Shown piece by piece: positions 1 through 12,309 of a DNA stretch of 64,000 bases; position 1 is the stretch's first letter, and each line of letters starts with the position of its first letter. The notes under the pieces are model-generated. The model was given only the letters and a program-made list of their open reading frames with translations. It was not told the DNA's origin and searched no databases. This DNA is from Sclerodactyla briareus (lineage: Eukaryota > Echinodermata > Holothuroidea > Dendrochirotida > Sclerodactylidae): the NCBI GenBank assembly GCA_026419785.1, contig JAODTK010004343.1:62001-126000 (forward strand), read 5' to 3'. The translations under genes and the position numbers were made by a program.

Positions 1-2011
1 GTTCTATCTGTAGATTGCTTAGTGATGGCACATTCAGAAAGAGTGCCCACCTTTCCCATAGATCTTTTCAAAAATAGATTGGGCAATGGATGCTAGGATA
101 GATTAGGGTTTACTTCAGTGTTGGTGGAGCTCTAATGGAGCAATTTGGGTTATCTTTCTTTCACAGTGGGTGTTTTCCTACCAACTCTCATTTTGACAAG
201 GAAATCTGATTTTCAAATAAACCTAAATGAAGCTATTTTCCTTGTTTGCCTGAACAGCATTCCGGGGTCTCTTCAGGCCTCATTTGCTCTTATGGATGCG
301 GAATGCTGATAAAGCCGAAAAGTCATTGAGTTAGAAGAAATATTTGGATCTGCTTTGATGTTTATGATAAAAAAATGATAACAGCATCAGAGTAAGGTCT
401 GGTGAGAATACACTCATAAGGGACAAAGATATTTTGAGTTTATTTTCCCCCGATACAAGCTAACACTGAACTGCTGCCAGTTGAACCCATTTGTGTATAA
501 TATTGCCTGCGGCTATGTGCAAAATAATGTGGAAGTCCAGAGCTTGACTCGACCCTGCTCCACTCAAAACAAAGACAATTGTCCTTCTTCATAATCAGCT
601 GAGAATTTGGAAGGGAATGATTGAGAGGATAGGCAATTGACATTCTGTGTGACGTGTGGTGGTATTAAAAAAAACATCTTCACATGAAGGTCACACTTTC
701 TCCTGCATACATTAAAATATTGCAGTTCTTACGGTATCCATACATACTAGTCTGCCCTCATATATTGGATCACATAATTTACATAAAATAAATGCCTATT
801 CTAGGGATGAAACTGGAGGATACAAATTAGGGTCTAGAGATCTAGCCTAATTCAGGCAGTACGAGATTAATGGGATGTGAATGTGTTGTTAGTGTTAAAA
901 AACTTCTATTGCAATGGAGTAGGACTATTCCACAAGTCCTAATTTTAAATTTGAACTTTTGTTGCTTCTTGGAATGTTCGCTCTGTTTTTGGATGTTTTG
1001 GTAATTTTCACACTATTATAGTTTCTGTTCTATTATTCCGATTCTTCTGACCTGTAGCAGTTATTGCATGTCCTTTCCTCATTTTAGCAAGTACATAGCT
1101 TCTGTGAAATATACGCCATAAGCTGTTAGTCCTCCCCATCGGAGTATATCGAACTGATAATGGTCACTAGGGTGGGCAGAGCATACAAACAACGATCAAG
1201 AGGGGGGCCTAGCAGGCTAGCCATCCCAGGTGTTACGATGCAGTTGGCTCAGGTCACCTGGGCAACGCTCACGACCAGTTTGGTTTCCGCTGTCATGAGG
1301 AAAACTGGAAAAGTCAGGAATTTCATCAATGAAAATCCAGGGGCCTGATACAAATTTTGAAAACTCAGCTGAAAAGTTGTTGAGTCATAGAGAAATCATG
1401 AAATTTTCATGAAGTGATGTCTGTACTTCCTCACAGCTGTTCGCTGTTGTTGCTTTAGCTCATTTTTGGATGTCCACTCGAGAATTCTGTGCGAGATGTC
1501 ATGGAGAAGGAAGGTCATGGAAATCCTTTATTTTATTCATGAAAAGTCATGGAAATTGATTGCCCAGAATCTGCAGGAACCCTGATCAGTGGAGGAGCTT
1601 GAGCGTTCTTCGACCTGCTGGTGAACAGAGGCAGACTGTGGACACTATAGCACATCGTCTTTATTTGTTGCGTTATCTTGATGTAGTCATTCGATGTTTT
1701 CCCTATTGCAGGATGATCTGGTCATGCTAGTAATATCCTGCTTATGTGCCAAATTGGCGTTTTCTCCATCCACTACTACTTTATGATTCAGTCATTAGCA
1801 GCAAAACTATGTGCACTGATATTCTCTACATGTCACAGTGTTAATGCGATTGTGATTCCTTTCAATTTCAACACATTACCTTGGGGCTATGTATTCCAAG
1901 CATCCTTACAGGTGAGATGATGTACATATTTCCCTCTATTTCTTCCGGTTTTCCTTCTCTTGACCTTCCTGCCAGTGCATGCATTAATTTGTATGTAAAA
2001 CTTACCCACTG
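1..2011. other. No recognisable gene
   Basis: AT-rich DNA with only short open frames. No repeat, splice-bounded exon or transposon motif recognised. Confidence 0.6.
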
Positions 2012-2280
2012 ATTGAGGGATGCTGTACAAACCCAATTTGGCATTCCACTTAATCTCATCTGGATGCATCCAGATTGAAACACTACGAATAGGTCTATTG
2101 AAATGCTGTCACTACTGAACAATGGAGTCCAAGGGCTGTCTATTGTCAGAGCACCTTCTGAATGAATTGTAATCTGGGTGCATTGGGACGCCCAAATGCA
2201 TTGGAATGATTGTTCTTGTGTTCGACATTTGGATGCATTGAATGCTTCAAACCCTAAAAGATGTTCAATGGCACCCCGTC
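2012..2280. repeat. Dispersed palindrome-bearing repeat, copy 1
   Basis: This ~260 bp stretch recurs at 2954-3215. It starts GGATGCTGTACAAACCCA and includes CATCTGGATGCATCCAGATT and TTGGGACGCCCAAATGCATT. The repeated TGGATGCATCCA palindromes suggest a MITE-like or foldback element. Copy 1 interrupts nothing recognisable. Confidence 0.85.
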
Positions 2281-2953
2281 ACTTCATTTTGATTTCAAAA
2301 TAGCCGCAGACAAACAAAAAACACCAAACCCAAAAATTGTATTTTAACACGGTTCGGTGATTCATGGTTTATATATAACCATAAATATATCTCTCATATC
2401 CATGAATCTATAAAAGGATAGTGGCAGCCTTCTATGTCAATATAGAAGGTTCTTCATTTCGGGAGCAGATTCTGGAGTTGGACAAATGCTGAATATTGAG
2501 TGTTGCTGCATAATTTACTTATGTTGATTATAACCTATTTATGTATAGGAATTGTTATATTATTGGGTGGTGGACCATTATCAAAAGTCTGTAAGCAAGG
2601 ATTACAGTGGGATGTTATCAAGATTTTTTTCTTGGGATGGGGGAGGGGGTCATTTGAAAAAACCGAATCAATTGTATGGTTACCACAATGTTAGTCATTT
2701 GGTATCAAAGCAGTGAGGTAGGGTGGTGTTAGTTTCACAAATTTCTCCTAATTATTTCTATAGTAATTTGCATTGGGAAACTAAGACAAAAGTGTAGGGC
2801 AAGTACCAAGCGAGGACAGGAAACTGCGTGCTCTACTGGGGGCCGACCTGTGCTGCACAAAATGTCTTGAGTGTGTGGAAGCCTACACCCAAACAAAGAT
2901 ATTAAAAACAAAGATCACACAGTCTGTTATGGTGTAATTGGATCCAATGGGAT

Positions 2954-3215
2954 CTTAGGATGCTGTACAAACCCAATTTGGCATTCCACTGCACCCCATC
3001 TGGATGCATCCAGATTGAAAACACTATTAATAGGTTTATTGAAATGCTGTCGCCACTGAACAGGAGTCCAAGGGCTGTCTATTGTCAGAGCACCTTCTGA
3101 ATGAATTGTATCTGGGTGCATTGGGACGCCCAAATGCATTGGGATGAATGGTATGGGTTCGCATTTGGATGCATCTGAAATGCAGTTCAACCCCAAAATA
3201 ACAAACCCTTGTATG
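2954..3215. repeat. Dispersed palindrome-bearing repeat, copy 2
   Basis: Same orientation as copy 1 and about 85-90% alike by eye. The perfect 18 bp palindrome ATCTGGATGCATCCAGAT is intact here at about 2999-3016. Confidence 0.85.
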
Positions 3216-3219
3216 GCGT

Positions 3220-3920
3220 CCCTATTCATACTCTATATTGTGAAAATTGGTGCATCACCAGCATCATTGGTGCGTTTACATATCCGCTCTGTAATAGTGA
3301 AACTTAGTGCATCTTTAAGCATTTACATATAAGTTTGCAGTATAAGGCTCTAACTATTTCAACCTGCTGTATGTATGTCATGTTTATTAAGCAATTATGT
3401 ACCTGATGCCTGATGGTCTTTGTGTAATTTATTTGGTGGTTGTTTTCCCAGTAGATGTAAGGTGATCTAATGGTGCTTACAGCAGTAAGGCTGTAAAACA
3501 AGACTCACGTAAAGTAAACACAGAGGTTTCCATGCAAGATTTGACAAATGTTATGTGTTCAAAAATATTATCAAGGTTATGGTGGGTCTACCATGGAACC
3601 TTTGTGATGAATGGAATATGTTTTTGATATTGGCTATCAAGGAAATATATCTTGTTTCTTACAACATGTTTTGTGATGTTTTACATTCATTAGGTCAATC
3701 AAGTATTAGGTATTGTATACTAGCTCAATCAAGTATTAGGTTTTGTACAGGTAGTGTACGATATCCAATATTATTGCCACAATAATGTACATGGTGTCAA
3801 ACAATGTGCTGCAACGGTAACGTTTTCCTAGCACAGTTAAATATCTCAATATTTCTGTAGTACTTCTATATTCTAGTTTACAGATTACATTATTACATTT
3901 GCATGTTATTACATTTTTTC
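3220..3920. other. No recognisable gene
   Basis: Contains a short direct duplication, CTCAATCAAGTATTAGGT-like, at about 3696-3741. Nothing else assigned. Confidence 0.6.
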
Positions 3921-3924
3921 TGTT

Positions 3925-4655
3925 CAGAAGTTATGGAAGCATGTGAAAAATATATGATAGAAACATTACTGGGGAATCGTTGTTTCCCTTCTGGGTTATT
4001 TCAACTGATTGGAACTGTACATGGTTCTGGTTGTTGAATGTCATGCCGACGAGCTTTTCTATGTTTGCCTCCACAGACCTTCAATGACCTGGAACTTTTG
4101 CCATTACCAATAGGGTTCAACCCCCGCATATGTGAAGCCCACTTACCTAATTTGAACATGGTACATGCTTGCACTCGTCAGATATCATTTTGACAAGCTT
4201 TTGAGGTTTGTCCTCATTTGGATTAACACCACAAACAATAGAGTTGATCCTCGGCAAAGTGCAACCCACCAGTGAATATTTTCACATGCAAAGGTATGGA
4301 AGCAAGTTAAAAATATATATAATATAAACATAATTGACTCTGTCTCCCTTTCTTTGTTATTTCACCTGATTTGAACTTGATACATGGTCTGGTTGTGGAT
4401 CTAATGCCAACGACTTTCGTGGCTTTTGGCGATTTGCTCTCTACAGACCTTCAATGACCTGGACCTAGGCTATTGCCATTACCAATAGGGTTCAACCCCC
4501 GCATATGTGAAGCCCACTTACCTAATTTGAACATGGTACATGCTTGCACTCGTCAGATATCATTTTGACAAGCTTTTGAGGTTTGTCCTCATTTGGATTA
4601 ACACCACAAACAATAGGGTTGATCCTCGGCAAAGGTGCAATCCACCAGTGAACTT
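3925..4655. repeat. Two-unit tandem repeat, ~365 bp period
   Basis: Units at about 3925-4290 and 4292-4655 share GACCTTCAATGACCTGGA, CCAATAGGGTTCAACCCC, GAACATGGTACATGCTTGC and GATCCTCGGCAAAG in the same order. The second half is nearly identical, the first half more diverged. Words such as CAATAGGGTTC recur in the 52-55 kb composite repeats, so the unit may be a distant relative. Confidence 0.85.
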
Positions 4656-4799
4656 GGTACATGTTGACGAACAGTGTCACACATACGCACGCCTGCTTGA
4701 TTGCGAGGATTCCTCATGCCTTTGGCAAGGGATGAGAAAGGACAGGGTCAAACGAGAGACATCAACAAAGAGATATGACACATTGACAAGGAATCACTA

Positions 4800-5290
4800 G
4801 GTTGAGTTGGGGCCGTGATCAACCAAACCTAAAAGAAGTGGAGGTCGTCATTCTTTCCACAGCCGATGACCCAACTCCACCAGCAGCAGAGACCCTACCA
4901 CCAGCTGAGGTGCTAGAAACCACCCTCGAGCACGGCCCCAAACCATTTACAGGACTTGCTAGCTGCTTCGGGTAAGCACCTGGCTGGGAACGAACGCCAT
5001 CAACTCCAGGTTGTGATTTGCGAATTCCAGAATGTTTTCGTTGCACACCCATTCGACATCGGGACTCCCCATCGACACTTCCGGCGCACCACCTCTCGAG
5101 CAGAGGATGGTGCACACTCCTATCCAATATGTGAAAGAGGAGGAGATAGGAGTGAAAAGAATGCTGCGAGCTGGTGTCATCCAAACTGTGTCAAAAATGG
5201 CTTCACCGCTTCGTACTGCGTGGAGGAAACGAGGCGGTTCCGTCCGCTTCTGTATAGATTACGAGCGGTTAAATCATGCATTTCGTGCTA
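4800..5290 (+). pseudogene. Ty3/gypsy reverse transcriptase relic, first part
   Basis: Two overlapping frames match the start of a Ty3/gypsy reverse transcriptase. One reads LAASGKHLAGNERHQLQVVI and EFQNVFVAHPFDIGT, the protease-RT linker of the 'L-x-x-F-x-D-V-F' type. The other, from 5032, reads KRMLRAGVIQTVS, then SVRFCIDYERLN at 5241-5273, equivalent to the usual 'G-x-x-R-F-C-V-D-Y-R-x-L-N' of fingers motif A. Such polymerases copy element RNA into DNA. The gene is frameshifted and cut after LN by an L2-like LINE end; it resumes at 5680. Confidence 0.75.
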
Positions 5291-5623
5291 TCCTAAAAAA
5301 CTGGTGGTACTCCAGCATATTTACATAATTTGCTACACACACACAGAGTCAGCACGACCTGTTCGCTCCCATCTTCAACATCAACTTCAGGTTCCCAGGT
5401 CTCGAACAAAGAACATATGGTGACCGTAGCTTTATAACGAGTTCCACCGCTTATGGAACTCCTTCCTGTTATTTGAGGGGTCCCTGCCCTTGACTCTATT
5501 GAACTTTCCAGACGTCATCTGAAAACTTTTCGTTTTTCCCAGTCTAATGTTTCACTGCAATCTCAGACACCCGTAAAGCGGCATTGAACAACTCTTTTGT
5601 TGGAGTTTGCGCTATATAAACTA

Positions 5624-5676
<53 letters not shown>
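5290..5676 (+). mobile_element. L2-like LINE 3' end with (ATT)n tail, inserted in the Ty3/gypsy relic
   Basis: The region reads as the C-terminal end of an L2/CR1-clade LINE polyprotein: THTESARPVRS, LQVPRSRTKN, then a shifted frame with Y-G-D-R-S-F and, further on, N-S-F-L-L. This is the 'R-x-x-R-S-S..VPR-x-R-x-x-x-Y-G-D-R-x-F..WNSLP' signature. It is followed by a short 3' UTR with GCGCTATATAAACTAG and an (ATT) microsatellite at 5626-5676, typical for LINE 3' ends. Both the orientation and the tail end match the point where the gypsy reading frame resumes. Confidence 0.7.
5626..5676. repeat. (ATT)n microsatellite
   Basis: About 17 perfect trinucleotide units. It forms the 3' tail of the L2-like LINE fragment, not an independent repeat. 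Confidence 0.95.
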
Positions 5677-5679
5677 GAG

Positions 5680-5950
5680 ACAACGTGATCATCAATGATG
5701 TTCACCCCCTGCTCCTGGTTCTCCAAATTACACGCACTCTGGGGATACGGCAGGTCGAAATGGACCAGGCAGACAGGAAGAAAACCGCGTTTGTTACGCG
5801 GTATGGCCTCTTTGAATTCATTCAGATGCGTGTGGTCTTCCAACTCGCCGGCCACCTCAAGGGTATCAGTTTTGTTCTCCAAGGACTCGACTGGAAAACG
5901 GTTCTCACCTCCTTGACGATAATGCCATGGAAGGCGAGAGCTGTTTCCAG
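5680..5950 (+). pseudogene. Ty3/gypsy reverse transcriptase relic, second part
   Basis: The frame from 5685 reads NDVHPLLLVLQITRTLG, then VEMDQADRKKTAFVTRYGLF and EFIQM. This corresponds to palm motifs after 'D-x-Y-P-L-P-R-I-D' and includes the diagnostic 'K-T-A-F-x-T-x-x-G-L-F-E-F'. Further on GLDWKTV is followed by a shifted region where the catalytic YLDD should be; it reads LTIMP, so that motif is lost. The segment carrying 'F-S-T-L-D-L' is missing. The element is dead. Confidence 0.75.
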
Positions 5951-5954
5951 ATAG

Positions 5955-7175
5955 CTATATATATCACTAAGCTCTTCCAAATTTAGTGATTCATTCCGCT
6001 CTCAGTAGTATGACCACACTCACTAATTTCTCTCAATCTACGGTAGACTTGTGAATTGTTCATTTGTTTATTCAGCAACCTTCTGGTACAACTTCCTGTC
6101 GCTAAGTGGAGTCTGTGGAGAGGTTGGCACGAACCTAGATGGAGGGGGAAGCATCAATTAGGCCTATCCCCCACACTTCAACAAAGCCACACCACGACCA
6201 GTATTGTTCTGATTTTTTGAAGAGCCTGGTCGGGGTTGTTACATGTGAAATATTCCACGGAATTTCTCAAATAAAAAAAACTTGGAAAGGGAAAATTAGC
6301 GCGGGGGGTCCACCTTGCCCCTCCCTACCACCTCAGAGGCATCCTGGTACCACCTGTTAGGTGTTGTGATCTTCATCGTTAAATTGTTGTTTGCCTGTTG
6401 CAATATGTGCCAACATTATGCCAGATTAGGTCGGACAATATAGTTATTTCTCTCTTAGTTTTTTAAGGTCTTGGTATGCTTTGGTGTCCAGGTTCCAGTT
6501 TATACCATTGAAACCTCAAAATGATTATTCGATAGCGCGAACAGGCAAACAAAATGATATCTTTTCTACGTCTGGGTCAATGATATTTATCCGAATTCTA
6601 ATTGTTAGACAATTTCTACAGCTTTACCACTGAGGGCGACTATATCGCTAATCGGAAGCCTTACTCGCTTCCACTCGCCATCTACCAAATCACAGCTGCC
6701 TTGGTCTCTTTCATCGAGCTTAGCCACCACGTTGATGACTCAATCGCCGTAGGTACTGCTGTATCAATAACATGCCTGGCCTATGCGTAAACGTCACTCA
6801 ATATTCTCTGTCAATCCTGGAAATGATAACGTAATTAAAAAACTTCCGCTTCCGATTTGGACGTTTTCCAACGAACACTTTCAGAATATTAAATTTCTTA
6901 TTACCCGGGATAAGAAAAAGCCCTGCTGTGGTTGACTGGCCCGACTCACTGCCGCAAATTAAATCTCATTACGCTTCGCAAGTTCGCCGAGTTGAGTGCT
7001 GCCGATCCAATCCTATAGAACGAACTGAACAATACCTATGCAGACGACAATCGGCATCATCAAGGGAGGTCAGCATCAACACGATGATGGAATTGTTATG
7101 TTGATAGTCGCCATTCGCCAATATTCCTAAGTAGTCACGGGGTGGCATTGGCCATGGACATGAGTCCCAAAAAGC
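5955..7175. other. No recognisable gene
   Basis: Possibly a decayed continuation of the Ty3/gypsy element, but I find no RNase H or integrase motif. The frames at 6602-6790 and 6139-6360 have no recognisable domain. Confidence 0.5.
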
Positions 7176-7179
7176 CCGT

Positions 7180-7312
7180 TTGGTGTAGTGTGTGGTGTGT
7201 GTGTATGCGCTGTGTTTGCGCGTTTGTACTGGTGTGTTTGCATGTGTGTGTGTGTGTGCGAATGTGTGCGTGAGTGGGTTACGTGTGGGAGTGTGCGTGT
7301 GTGTGTGTGGTT
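7180..7312. repeat. (GT)n-rich imperfect microsatellite
   Basis: Interrupted TG/GTGTGCG tract. The open frames on both strands here (HTHTH or VCVCV peptides) are by-products of the repeat. Confidence 0.9.
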
Positions 7313-7319
7313 CTGCGGT

Positions 7320-9660
7320 GAGTTCCTGCAACACGTTCCTCTTTCCATAAGGAGTCAATGCCTCGCGTGGACGCCGTTAGAGCCGCGCCTGCATTCGTGA
7401 TAGTGACGCAGTTTACCGAGGCAGGTAATTCCTGCTCCGGGAATGCGGTCTTTTGCGGCCGTTCCGATAGCCTAAGTGAAGAATCGACGAACCACCCACT
7501 TCTGCATATGATAAAGATCAAAGTTGAGAGGCACGCCGAGATTCCATCGTACAAAAATCTGTGACACTTCGTACTGCGACTCGCGTTCTTTAGCAACAGC
7601 AAGCGAGGGGAAGTCTTACCTCCCTGCTCATCCAAACACACCTCTCAAATTACACACAACCCCACCTCAAGCTTCCGCTTCTATAGTAGTACAGGCAGGT
7701 GATACAGCAGTGGCTGATTGATGCCGTTTATTTTCTTCAGATTCAAGGTAGCACATGGATTTGGGGGGCTTTTTACTATTTTCATTAAAATTTTGAATGT
7801 TTCGGAAATAATTAAACAGATCGGCAATGCGGGCGCTTCTACCACGCGGAGCCAGGAAGCGTCAAATAGCTTTTTATTGAAGCACATTGCGCTCTAAAAA
7901 TAGCCACGCTCCATGCGGGATATAATAAGGGTCTAAGCGTGGTTTCCGGTTTTCTCCCGTGTTTTATAATCTCGGAATTAGATTGGGCCAGCGGACTCGG
8001 AAAGGAAAGGTACAGCAGCTTGATTGGCTGCTGCTACTGCATCTTGCCATTAGCGAAACCTTCCACTGGTTATGCGGGATGCGGGAGTAAGTTAATCGTC
8101 ATGAGACAAGCCATGCGGGTCCAAGAGCAAGAGCGCGCAAGAAGGCGCGCGAAAACCTTCCACACGGTGGTCTGCGAAACAAAAAATATGTTTGTGGTAG
8201 ATGTGGCGAGCAGAACAGTATATGTCTAACGTTTACAGGTTTATCAGCTGTGTGTATAGGCTAGATCACTTGAAATTTTGAGTGAAATGGATGGTCCCTC
8301 TGACTTGGTATGTCAGTCCAGACGCTGAGCGAGAAGATCACAGGTCCTGGGTTACAAGTATCACCACGTGGCCCAGGAATCCAATGAAATATAGGTAAGA
8401 TACGTGCGTAACGTGGAGGAAAGGGTAAGAAAAACACTGAATTAGGGAAAAGGTGCAGGCCAGTCGTGAGGACCCATATTGGTTGGGGAATTTTCAGAGG
8501 AAAGAATGAAATTTGGGGGAATCGGGATGATGTTAGGATGACAAAAGTGTTTGGGTATACTTTCTTTAGGTGTGGTTTTGTGTCTTGGACAAATAAGTGT
8601 TTAGGGTAAATACTTGGACGCTGATACCCCTGTCAATGATCAGTGACCTCTCGATGATCCGGTGATGACAATCGTTACTTTTACTGCGGGTGGGGTTCCC
8701 TGGGCAGGATTTTCGTGCTCAGTCGATATGCGAAACAGCACACACGCTAGTCTTGTGTTAAGACGTGGATATATTCCTGATTTCCGGCTGGGCTGTTATC
8801 CGGCACGCACACCATCATTACATTATTTACGCAGTGCGCCACCATTCCTGTAGCCCGTCTAATACTCTGTATTCAACGTTTGTCCAAAATTGTAATCGCT
8901 TCCATTATTGGAAGCGGCCAACTCCACCACTGATAGAGAACTCCGCTTGAATATTAGATTTTTTCGAGGAATGGTTAGACCATAACCAGCGTGTTACACT
9001 AAGCGACATCGAGGATCCACCGTTTCAGCGGTTTGACAATTTAAACATGGACTGAAAATTTTATCTTAAAAAATACTTCAACAATTCGAATACAGAGACA
9101 AATGGGGGCGCAGTGCAAAAGAATGCAGGATTCAAGAGGCAGCAGGGAAAAATCGGAATTAATGATCGTCTTAACACAGGACTACACACACGATAGTGTG
9201 CAATACATTTTCTGTATATATGTTAGTTAGATAATGACGCTGATTCAGGTGACTTGAAGAAGAGAGAAAGAAGAGAAGTGTTCCTGATATATCAGAAAGA
9301 ATGTGGTATTGATTATTATTGGGACGACTGTGATGATTTTCACCGATGACGGCATATCCAGATGATAGTGCCTGTAAGGGTTTACAGGTTACGACATGCG
9401 CAGCCAGGTAATATTGTAGTGGTGGGTCGGACGTGAATTAATCGCTCCATAATGGACCGCTCTCTGTGGGAGGTATAATGGGAGGTGCCTCTTTTTATCG
9501 TCTCACAACCTGACAACCTCGGCGGATAATGGATTGTGCCGTTTGCAGGCATTGGACGTTTGAACTAACACTCGTGATGCAGCAGATTGCTTTGAAACTT
9601 ACATGAATGTAGCAAGAGGCTACTTCATACCCCAAACCCAAACATTAAGAGTTCAAGCCC
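7320..9660. other. No recognisable gene
   Basis: GC rises between 7350 and 8230 and several short frames exist (for example 7939-8229 ending with an arginine-rich stretch), but none shows splice borders or a domain. This could hold an unrecognised exon or promoter. Confidence 0.5.
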
Positions 9661-9664
9661 TTCC

Positions 9665-9775
9665 TAGCGAATTATGCTGGGATTCCATAGATGCGTATGC
9701 CGTATACGTATGCGGGCTGGATGTGAAAATCACATATTACGGAAACGAACGTTTGTTCAGAAGAGAAAAGAACTA
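9665..9775 (+). repeat. Dispersed repeat, plus-strand copy
   Basis: Contains GCTGGGATTC, ATAGATGCGTATG, GGCTGGATGTGAAAATC and CATATTACGGAAACGAACG. The same blocks occur in the same order on the opposite strand at 46660-46765. No coding content seen. Confidence 0.75.
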
Positions 9776-10236
9776 AGAGTAAGGCTATGTCATAAATAAT
9801 GGGCGTTTGATTGAAGATCAGCCAGTCAGCAACATTTGGGCATTTCCTTCACTTTTGCTTTCTGTCTAAAATTTTTCCGACTTATGTCAATTTTCGACCC
9901 GAAATTCCTTCTGAGGAAAACTTTGCGCTCTCTGAAGGAGGTTCGCAATTGGTAAGTCCGAGACAGAAGTCAAAGCAGTTGGGATTTGCAATTCGTTAAA
10001 TTGTGAACAAACTATGTAGCATAGTTACTGTGCTACCAGACTGGGGCGTAATCAAAATGTGATGATTAGGGGAAGGTAATTTTTCGTATTTCCTGTTGAT
10101 TCAGACGATTTAACAGAAACACCCGGTGTTCCTTATGAATTTAAAAAAAACATGCAAGTCGTTGACAAAACCATTCATCAACCACATTCCCATTTCCCAA
10201 TTACTTTGGTCGTTTGACTGAAAGTCAGGCCCTAAA

Positions 10237-10289
10237 TATATATATATTATATATATATATATAAGATATATATATATACTATATTATTA

Positions 10290-10373
<84 letters not shown>

Positions 10374-10480
10374 TAATTATTATATATATATAGAATATAA
10401 TATATAATCTATAAATATATATATATATATTATTAGATATAATATAGATATATATATTATATATATAATTGTATATATAT
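10237..10480. repeat. (AT)n low-complexity tract
   Basis: About 240 bp of nearly pure A/T dinucleotides with interruptions. The YIYIYI reading frame on the minus strand is meaningless. Confidence 0.95.
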
Positions 10481-10504
10481 CTGTATTGGACAATAATTTG
10501 CATT

Positions 10505-11980
10505 TAGAAAATTAGGTATATAAAATTAATATATAATTATTAAATTAAGATCTAATAATTACGCATCGCACGCTATACGAGCTTGGTCACTCGAATTCAT
10601 GGACATGCAATGCAGTGTGCAAGGTAGGACGGGGCAGTTTCGCCTGTGTAGTTGTACAAGTCCAGTCAGATTCACACTCTGGCTGCACTGATGAGTCTAA
10701 AAGAAAGCGAAAACAGGACTGTCTGCAGATGAGTATATTTAATAATTATTAATAAATTTTGGACTATCATATTTTTTTTTTATAGCTTTAGTAAATATCA
10801 TTAGTATAGCAGTCGTAATAAAGGATGGTAAAAAGTCGAACAAATAGTTACTTTTAAGGACATACAATTGGCACACATCGCAATGTGGTTACAAAGTACA
10901 AAACATATTTAATATTTAAGCAAAGAAATAGTTCACATATTCCGAAACGATGTGACGGAAGTTTTCACTATTAATGTTCGAAACCCGAACCATCAGACTA
11001 GTGAATGATGTTGTAAAATGACAGAGGCAACGCTGTTGATATGTATATTGATTCACATGTGTCCGTTATAGGGTTATCAGCGGGAGGAATTCACATAACA
11101 AAATCTGCTTCAAAATATATTACAGAAAACAATAGTGATAAAAAAAATACAGAAAGAAGTGTAAAACAATAAACATAAAATGTATGTTCTTTATCACAAA
11201 ATCTAGTGTAGAAAACATATTCGATTAGATTTTTTAAACAGTGTATTTATTACGCTTTATGACTCCGCACCAAAATATGAACGTTAAGTGGATTGCGCAA
11301 TATAACCATTATTCTTTTGCAAAATGCTAATGTGTTCGATATGATTATCGAGAAGGGTTTATTAACTATTTAGAATGATACTTCTTTTACAATGTACAAC
11401 TAGGACATCTGGCCCTGTCGAAGGTTTATTGTACTTCAGAAGTAGTCAGAGTCGTATGAGAGTAACAGGCCTTCTGACAACTTCGCCGGTCTGCAGTAAT
11501 GTGTGCATACACTTAGCACGAACCATACCGACAAAAACTGGAACAAGACGGTGCTTTGATGGTGACTACGCGAACAACTTCAAACATATACGGTACTGAA
11601 TTCTCTAGTTTAGACTATGTTAGGTGTTAGAATTGCTCCGTGATCCATTGGTTACTGCCTATTTCATTGGGGCAAAATTCAACTGTCATGGACCCGTGCC
11701 CGCTAATCAAGCCTTGGTAACCGTGCCATTCTCTGCATCGATACCGTACCCATATTCGAAATTTCTCTGTTGTACCAGCATCCAAGTACGCAATGCTAGT
11801 ACCCGTACTCATTGCTTGTACCCGTACCGTACTCGTCATACTATTGACTCTACAACACGTGAAGAATCCGACCGTGCCTTTCGACTAAGCCGGTTAGACA
11901 CACTCCAGAGCATGGTTACTCCCTCGAAATAATTACTACCTGATTTAATATCAATAGAACAGAGCCACATACCATTAATA
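10505..11980. other. No recognisable gene
   Basis: AT-rich up to 11370. The short GC-richer frame at 11624-11932 is partly a TACCCGTAC-type local repeat (11740-11835). Confidence 0.55.
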
Positions 11981-11981
11981 T

Positions 11982-12153
11982 GAACGCGAAAACGGCAACG
12001 TTATTGGCACCAAATAGGTAGTGACATAAATTTTAATGTGGCGAATGGCGATGAGTAGATGTCAGGTTGCGATGATAAAGTAAAAGGTGCGATGTTCGAA
12101 CACAATGGGGGATGTATTTTTCCTCTGGCGAGTAAATTATACATGTTGCGAGC
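11982..12153 (+). repeat. Left outer arm of a large inverted repeat
   Basis: Starts GAACGCGAAAACGGCAACG and continues through ATAAATTTTAATGTGGCGA, GATGTCAGGTTGCGATGAT and ATGTATTTTTCC. This is about 85% identical to the reverse complement of 20760-20931. Repeated (T)GGCGATG/GTGACGATG words make up the arm. Confidence 0.85.
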
Positions 12154-12309
12154 CAGCTTCTTTTAGATGTATAGATCGACAAACTCCGTCTCCGCGGCTT
12201 GTTGTAGAAGGTTCGAAATGTACGTTCGCTGGAACCAGCCAGACTGCTACTGGCGATTATGGGAATTTGCTGCGGTGGATGCTGCATGGTGTTTGAGTGG
12301 GCCGTTGTA

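Noticed and set aside
2340-2410. Hairpin around GATTCATGG .. CCATGAATC
   Set aside because: Only 9 bp arms in AT-rich DNA; not distinguishable from chance.
4819-5184. 121-codon minus-strand frame
   Set aside because: Antisense shadow of the Ty3/gypsy relic.
7279-7641. 120-codon minus-strand frame
   Set aside because: Its end is the GT microsatellite and the rest has no recognisable domain or splice context.
10279-10503. YIYI-rich minus-strand frame
   Set aside because: Reads through an AT dinucleotide tract.
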